Below are positions 57,186 to 64,000 of a stretch of 64,000 bases of DNA, piece after piece. The DNA comes from Protonemura montana (taxonomy: Eukaryota; Arthropoda; Insecta; Plecoptera; Nemouridae), in contig OX387603.1 in the NCBI GenBank assembly GCA_947568835.1, forward strand, positions 3,573,701 through 3,637,700, given 5' to 3'. The notes beneath the pieces were generated by a model that saw only the letters and a list, made by a program, of their open reading frames with translations, searched no databases and had not been told where the DNA came from. Within the stretch, counting starts at the first letter, position 1. Each line of letters begins with the position of its first letter. Position numbers and translations under genes: made by a program.

Positions 57186-59511
57186 TGATTAAATCGGAGA
57201 CCGTTAGTCTCAATTGTCTCCTACTTTCGACAGTCAAGAGCGACAATTACAATTCGTTATCAAAATCCCGCCAAAACATTTGCAATTTATTTTTGAGGCA
57301 TTGAAGTACTTACGGAAGAAAGGGCAGTGTTGCTAGCTTTCAAGACGGAAGATTTTCCAATTTCCCGACTACAGTGCACTTGAAACAGCCGAGTACAACT
57401 GAATTCTGCAATGAAATGTTGCAACATGCGTGCAAGTCGATGAACTGTTTAGGTGACATAGGGTGGAGCGAAACAGCCATGAATGATGGTTAGGCATCTT
57501 CGTCCTTCTCGGCATCGTGGATGCAAAGGGAAGACAGACTATCCTCGAATCTTTTTGTCGAAACCTCGCGAAGTTTTGCAGACAAGGCAGAGAAAAGGAT
57601 CGAAATTAAGGTGCACATTGTCATAACAATGTACCGTTATGTTATTGGACTGCCAGCGTTTGGTCAGTGTCCCAGTGTATTTGTGAGAAATACCAACTAT
57701 AACGCACCAACGCAAATGCTAGTAGCCATCAGGTAGGGCAACCGTATTTTGCACTGTCTTGTCTCACACATGAGACTGGATTCTCTGAAATCATTTTGAT
57801 TGTTGAGTGCATGGATTGTTTAGCAAGTATAAGCCCGTGGCGCGACGTGTTGACTGACAGGGACCCCGATTGAACCTTTAACCCAACTAACGGTAACGTG
57901 TGTATAAAACAAGGACAGGTGTGCATCACCTATTGGCTAAAAAAGGGGTCAATCTCGACGTATAATTGCATGCAGGAGATTTCGCAAGGCTTGGCAATAA
58001 TCCATTGCAATTTGCAGGCGAAATTGAATTCCTCCGCAGGCGATCGTACCAGATTTTAATTGCTGTCTATTAATACTCCGGCGTATATATGCACTTGTGA
58101 TATCTTAGAAGGATCGTCAACGACTGTCAATAATAACAGCATCAAGGTGAACCCTTCAAGGTGAGGGGTTGTACTTTTCCCAAGTCTTTACGTCTTGATC
58201 TGTCTCAACTGTGCTAATAGTCTCGCGGAATGAGGACTTCTTCGCCCTACAAAATGGCTCAAAACGAATCTTACACATACCTTTCAACAATCGACATGAA
58301 GGGCAACGTCTTTTACTAAGCTTCTACCCCTAATGCGGTCTTTGCATACACACCCATATGAAGCAAACGTTACAGAAAAAAATTACATAAATGTGGAGAG
58401 TTTCCAAAGTAATTCTGGCGTCTGTTGCTTGTTTTGATTTGTGACTTTACTCGTTTCTTTCTCAACGTATAATGAATTTTGTTCTCATTTCCGGTTCGTT
58501 GATTGTTTGTGATTTTTCAGAGAGTTGTTATCATAACACAGATCGATCATGATGTCGGTATCATTTGTAAGAAAAATTATCTTGAGATCTGTAGGGATTT
58601 CAATTTCGCTGTGACATTTTTTTAGAGATTAAAGCTGTCAGACTCGATTCGAATCGGTGATGTCTCGCCTCCATACCTATTTAACAAAGATAATAAAATC
58701 ATGACTAATTATGACTGTTGCTTCAGGAACAAAACCAAAAGTTAGGTACCAGATACCAATGGCATCGTTTTACATTTTCGATGAGTTCCAATTTTCAAAT
58801 AGTTCAATCTTCAAAACGTAAAAAAACTACAAACACTGCCATCTTCACTCGGCATAATTTTTTATTGTTTTACGTTATTTTCCCAGTGATTTCATGCTAG
58901 ATAACTCTACCTTATTTACTCGTTATATAAGCAAGCAGACAGCTTGACATTTGTCACATGCATGGCCGATAATATTTCTGGTTTTACGTGGTCACCGTTG
59001 AGTTTGTTTTGAAAAGTGAGTCATCGATTCCACTTGCTTTCAAACACATTTTGGTTAACCAAAGACAATACCCCAACTCCTCAGCTGTCAAAAAAGCTTG
59101 GTCATTGATAAATGCAGCAAACCAGGTCTTTCTGGTTGGTAGATTAATTAAACAATAAGAATACAGCCCATTTGAATTTACAATTTTGTTTCGTTTTTGT
59201 AGTAAATGTTTTTGACGTGAGGTGTATTTCTTTACTGTCAGTGTCACATGATTTTTGTTGTGAATGGGTTACATGCGCAAGTAATGCGTTCGATTCTGCG
59301 GGGGGCGTTTTGCTACAAGATGTGATAGTATTATAAAATAGGTCGATTTGCAAAACTTCATTAAAAACAGGTTTTGTAAATGTTTCTTTTAGTAAAATGG
59401 TGCAATGAGGTAGGTTATATCGTAATGCCAGCCTTACAACTTGTTGATTCCTAACTCACACTGTTACTATAACCTTAAAATTTCAATTAACTCATATTTA
59501 ACTTATTTCAG
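57186..59511. other. Probable first intron of CTNS or intergenic DNA
   Basis: AT-rich, without a tandem array or supported exon. Confidence 0.4.
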
Positions 59512-59537
59512 GAACCTGACCAGGCAAAGGCACAGAA

Positions 59538-62500
59538 ATGAGGAATCTAAGACATGTGGACAGAACGTTTCTAATACTAGCAACTCTATTTCTAGGTAAG
59601 TCTAAAAAGTCCATCACGACACTGTGACACATGCATCCTAGACCGTCTTTGTTCTCCATAATTCCAGTCCGTTTGTTCAACCCGGCCGTTTGTCCATTCC
59701 TCCATTTTATTATACCCTACCATACCTGAGGATATCAGCATGTAATCTAACACTTATTTTTATGCTTACAGGGCTAGATATAAAAGTAGATGCAGCAATA
59801 GAAGTCTCCACGCAAGATTTAAATATTATAGTCGGACAAACAGCTACGTTTAAGCTAATCGTTAAGTAAGTAATTTACACTTTGTTCTCTGCTAGGTTAG
59901 TCTCTACTCAATTGCAGTTTGAGTAGAGAGGCCTGAGATTATTAAGCCATCAATAAGAAAGGTACATTGAGATTTGAGAGATAGGCTGCATCTGAGATTG
60001 GGACAAATATTGAAAATTCAGAATATTTAATACCTACCCTCTGTCAATGAAAAACAATAAGTTTGTTTTCTATCACAAAGGCAAGAACAATGCTGTTTCC
60101 TGCTTAAACACCTACTACATTTATTATCTTCTTCACTCTGTTAGTAAATAAGAAATTACTTTTATCATAATTGTTCTCAATTCAAAACATGTCAGATTGT
60201 AGCTATCTGAACTCAGTGTATCCTTCCTGCTAGCCACCATGATATATTATCAAGTGTAAACAAAACCCATATTGATTACAATTACCAATCATTATAAATT
60301 ACAAAGACGTGCTTAAATTCATTCAAACAACACATCTCAGAAGCCACAAAATACCTCACCTCAAATCTAAGATAGGAAATGTTATTGATATGAAAACGTT
60401 AAATCTTTAACGGATAGCACGGCCTTGCCGAGCTCATTAGCGTCACTAGGTATACGATTCCAGCTAAGCAAATACAGCTGAATTATCCTTATTAAGGTGC
60501 CTAGACTTATTGATTTCATGACCACCTTCCAGCTTATCTTCTAGTGCCTATAACTTTCCTCAGTTGCACTCACTTACAAAACTTAAAGGGAGATAGCAAT
60601 TATTCTCTCTCTCTCTCTTTCTATCTTTATGAGTTAGCACTACCCTAATAGAAAAAAAAGAAACAAAGCACTGTTTAGCTGAAATAAACTATCAATTTCA
60701 ATGCATCCATCTGTAAAAACATTTCTCATAAAAGTTCGTGTGCATACTTGAAATGTCTTGGATCACAAACTCAGATACAATGTCAGCTCTAGTTTGGTGA
60801 AATGAAACATTTCAAGGTCCAGGCGCCTTAATTACTGCCAAGAAAGTATACCTTATCAGCCCCCCTTCAGTCCAACGTTTTACCTGCCAGGCTTATGTTG
60901 ATTGTCAAGACTGAAAAGTTTTTATCATAAGTAATTATTCTAAATTCAGTACTCGTTGAAGGCACTCAGGTATTTTGTTGAGTTCTCTTGGAAATGTGCC
61001 ATAGAAAGCGCAGCACTGTATTGTTCGTTTGTTCTGTTTTTTTATTTTCCTGGATATATTGCGCTTTTCTGTTAGTACTGATTTTATTGTATTTCTCTCA
61101 TTCCACTAAACTTGGCACTTCTTTGTTCAAAATGTTAATTGTTCTTCAATAAGTACCTTTTCTGACATACAACTTGAATTGTACAGTTATTGCACAGAAC
61201 AATACCAACACAGTGTGTTAAAGGGACAAGGCTAAGCGGTGGCCGGTCCTTGGTGCTGTTGGACAGGAGCAGCCAACACAGTGTGTCAAAGGGACAAGGC
61301 TAAGCAGTGACCGGTCCTTTGTGCTGTTGGACAGGAGCAGCCAGCACAGTGTGTCAAAGGGACAAGGCTAAGCGGTGGCCGGTCCTTGGTGCTGTTGGAC
61401 AGGAGCAGCCAACACAGTGTGTCAAAGGGACAAGGCTAAGCGGTGGCCGGTCCTTTGTGCTGTTGGACAGGAGCAGCCAGCACAGTGTGTCAAAGGGACA
61501 AGGCTAAGCGGTGGCCGGTCCTTGATGCTGTTGGACAGGAGCAGCCAACACAGTGTGTCAAAGTGACAAGGCTAAGCGGTGGCCGGTCCTTGGTGCTGTT
61601 GGACAGGAGCAGCCAACACAGTGTTTCAAAGGTACAAGGCTAAGCGGTGGCCGGTCCTTGGTGCTGTTGGACAGGAGCAGCCAACACAGTGTGTCAAAGG
61701 GACAAGGCTAAGCGGTGGCCGGTCCTTGGTGCTGTTAGACAGGAGCAGGCAGTGTGCCGGCATCAGGTTCACTCTGTACTACTTGCTAGGCTTGTCTAAC
61801 CGAGGCTTGTCTACGACAGCGATGTGTACCCTGAGGAGGTGCTTGTTTACTTCGACGCGAACCACGACGGCCTGGTGGAGGTGCCAGCGCCTGCTGCTGT
61901 GATTCCGGCGCAGGCAGCGCCGGGAGAGTATGAGGTGACAGTGCGTGCTGTTGAGGCCGGGCACACGACTATCAGCGCTAACGCCACCGCGGGGGTCTTT
62001 ATCAGGTACAGATATCAAACCACATGAAGCAAATTTCCAGATAACTATTTTTGGATTTCTTATGAATAGAGCTTGGGGGGAATAGGGCTTTCAGTACCTC
62101 ACAAAAATTGCACAATCACTAGTTTTTGTTTATATTAGAAAACTTAGCGTGATTGATGCAGCAATTTGTAGCGTAGGTGAGAAGGTAAACAGTTCATTCA
62201 AACCAATAAATCATGATTAGCGTTATAAACATTGAGATGAGAGGACTTACTGCTGTCCAGACTCTAAATGTTTGTAGCAAAACAATTGTTGGCTGAAGCG
62301 ATTGCCTCAGTGTCTGCATTTATAAACATTTTACAATTATCGTGATTGAACTAAATCTCCAAAGTCTAAATGATAAATGCTGGAGGGTTTGACCAATAAA
62401 TTACTGCTTATTTGTCGTCGATTACGCAGAGTGATTGATCTCGTTGCTTTCCCCGACAGCGTTGGTGATGCTTTTGTTCGCGTGACCAACCTCCACTCCG

Positions 62501-63505
62501 ACGCCATCTACACAGTGAGTGCGGTTATCGGATGGATCTACTTTGTGGCCTGGTCCATCTCGTTCTACCCGCAGATGTACGAGAACTGGAAGCGCAAGAG
62601 GTGAGTCGACAATATCGCCACAAATCGCATACCAGGGTAAAAATCTGCCCATAGCTTGTTATTTAGAAAGATCCTCAAACCTTAGGTCTCTTCCCTTGTC
62701 AAGTGGTCAAACTAACTGGATCTCATCCAAAGGATGAGGTAAACCTATCTCACTCCCACTCTCAGTCATTATCTCTCGCTTTTCAATACAGCTAGAACAG
62801 TATTAAAATCCGTCTGAAAACAAGGCATGCTTCATAATTACGCAGTCCTAACTTATGAAAGTTCAACTTTCTTTCTTTAAACTTACTTTCAAGTTTCCAA
62901 GGTAAAGTTTTAACCAAGTTAATTGAGCAAAGGATATGTTTTCCTGTACCTGTTGTGTTGTCCTTTTAGCAAAATTTAATTACCTCTCATTGAAACCGAC
63001 TCAAGAGCTTGGTTTTCAAGCTGAACAATTCCGTCGTATTCTTAAAATTGTAGAAAGCTTTCAAGGCTGTGTCAAACTTAAATTTAACCCGCATTTATTG
63101 GTAAAAATGACCACCCTCTGAAAATGTACCTCCCTAGGTACAATAGCGACATGGGCCATTACGCCTTCTTGGTCCAATCAATTAGACTGTGGAATGCGCT
63201 GCCCTATGGTATAATGACTGCATTTCCAAAAAATGTGAAATATCAAGTTGTAAATTTATAAACTAACCACAAAATTCTGTGTAATTATATTGTAAATTCT
63301 ACAAACACTTTTGTAATCCTATTAGCCTCAAATAATTATTGTAATACCAAAGTTATTAATAAACAAATAAAATAAACAAATAAATCTGTATTTTTTTCCT
63401 TCCAGTGTGGTCGGCCTCAACTTTGACTTCCTGGCCCTGAACCTGATTGGGTTTTTTCTCTACTCTTTGTTCAACTGCTGCCTTTACTGGGTCGTGTCTG
63501 TGGAG
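59538..63505 (+). CDS. CTNS: Cystinosin, lysosomal cystine/H+ symporter (3' partial)
   Basis: Five coding exons are in the window: 59538-59595, 59772-59865, 61820-62005, 62430-62600, 63406-63505. Phases agree and give 203 residues; the remainder lies beyond the window (human protein 367 residues). A signal peptide (residues 9-20) precedes a lumenal beta-rich domain with an N-glycosylation site (SANATAG). Then come [18 protein letters not shown] and [20 protein letters not shown], which match the first transmembrane segment and the first PQ-loop of cystinosin, followed by [15 protein letters not shown]. Cystinosin exports cystine from lysosomes with protons. The acceptor at 59511 implies an upstream 5' UTR exon. 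A 68-bp minisatellite fills the end of intron 2; a LINE 3' end is in intron 4. Confidence 0.95.
61200..61755 (+). repeat. 68-bp minisatellite array 6
   Basis: About 8 copies, sense orientation, in CTNS intron 2. The right edge runs into GTGCCGGCATCAGGTTCAC and TGCTAGGCTTG, aligning with the SINE body (GTGCCGGCACCGGGTTTCCC, then TTCTAGGCTAGG). It ends about 65 bp before exon 61820-62005. Confidence 0.93.
63124..63390 (+). pseudogene. 3' end of a non-LTR retrotransposon
   Basis: A short frame reads [20 protein letters not shown] before a stop at about 63258. The RLWNALP motif is common at the C-terminus of CR1/Jockey-like reverse transcriptases. An AT-rich 3' UTR follows with a tail of AATAAA-type repeats (63358-63382). 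It sits just before the acceptor of CTNS exon 5. Confidence 0.7.
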
Positions 63506-63548
63506 GTGAGTGCATCATAGGTAGAACAATATTAGTCGTATAGCTTCT

Positions 63549-63762
63549 TACAGCTACGTACAGCTACGTACAGCTACGTACAGCTACGTACAGCTAGGTA
63601 CAGCTACGTACAGCTAGGTACAGCTACGTACAGCTACGTACAGCTACGTACAGCTACGTACAGCTACGTACAGCTACGTACAGCTTCGTACAGCTACGTA
63701 CAGCTACGTACAGCTTCGTACAGCTACGTACAGCTACGTACAGCTACGTACAGCAACGTACA
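63549..63762 (+). repeat. 10-bp tandem repeat
   Basis: About 21 copies of CAGCTACGTA with a few substitutions (CAGCTAGGTA, CAGCTTCGTA). Begins 44 bp after the donor of CTNS exon 5. The unit contains the palindrome TACGTA. Confidence 0.95.
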
Positions 63763-64000
63763 GCTCAAATGACGCTCAAATGAAGTATAAACCACGTGAG
63801 CACAATTTTTTTGTTATTTTTATTTACTAGGGCTTCTCAAACACAACTTGCTGTGTTGTAAGATATTTTGGGATGATAAAATGTGAAGCCAATCCATTGT
63901 ATAGATCAAAGAAAAACAGTCAAAATTCACAAAATAAAGTGGGAAATGCATGAATAAAAAGTAAAAGAAAAGACATACGGGCCGAAAATCTTCGGAACAA

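Overview
This window is eukaryotic nuclear DNA from an invertebrate. Genes are split by introns with GT-AG borders, one apparent GC-AG intron is present, and most of the sequence is introns and repeats. The protein families and the SINE/MITE content suggest a protostome, probably an arthropod; I cannot name the species from the sequence. There are no bacterial, organellar or CRISPR features.

Five protein genes can be supported. (1) About 0.56-5.5 kb, plus strand: the last seven exons of an unrecognised gene built from two tandem homologous modules of about 200 residues. (2) 16.7-44.9 kb, plus strand: a 13-exon gene over 28 kb whose exon phases all join, giving a 676-residue, Cys-rich, secreted and probably membrane-tethered protein of a conserved uncharacterised family. 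Its first intron is 14 kb and full of satellites. (3) 33.3-35.8 kb, minus strand, nested in intron 3 of gene 2: a four-exon, 199-residue homologue of SPMIP1 (ATP6V1FNB), a sperm microtubule inner protein. (4) 52.7-53.4 kb, minus strand: an intronless 219-residue Ly6/three-finger-like secreted protein, probably GPI-anchored. (5) 59.5 kb to beyond the window end, plus strand: the first five coding exons of cystinosin (CTNS), with a good TATA/initiator promoter and non-coding exon candidate at 56.2 kb.

Repeats dominate the rest. A 5S-rRNA-headed SINE occurs at least eight times, several copies with tandemly duplicated heads. A 68-bp minisatellite forms six arrays (about 0.3, 1.4, 10.6, 14.4, 43.7 and 61.2 kb); its unit and its array edges look derived from that SINE. 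Intron 1 and nearby DNA hold 78-bp, 70-bp (two arrays, inverted), 95-bp and 53-bp satellites. A 41-bp repeat forms arrays in opposite orientation on either side of exon 3 of gene 2, one of them split by a 660-bp hAT-type MITE with a perfect 8-bp target duplication. There are also tRNA-derived SINEs, one carried inside terminal inverted repeats, long-arm foldback MITEs and two decayed non-LTR retrotransposon pieces.

The most interesting theme is how tandem arrays arise and where they sit: the 68-bp arrays appear to be internal expansions of SINE copies, and many tandem arrays of unrelated sequence stop within about 80 bp of a splice site.
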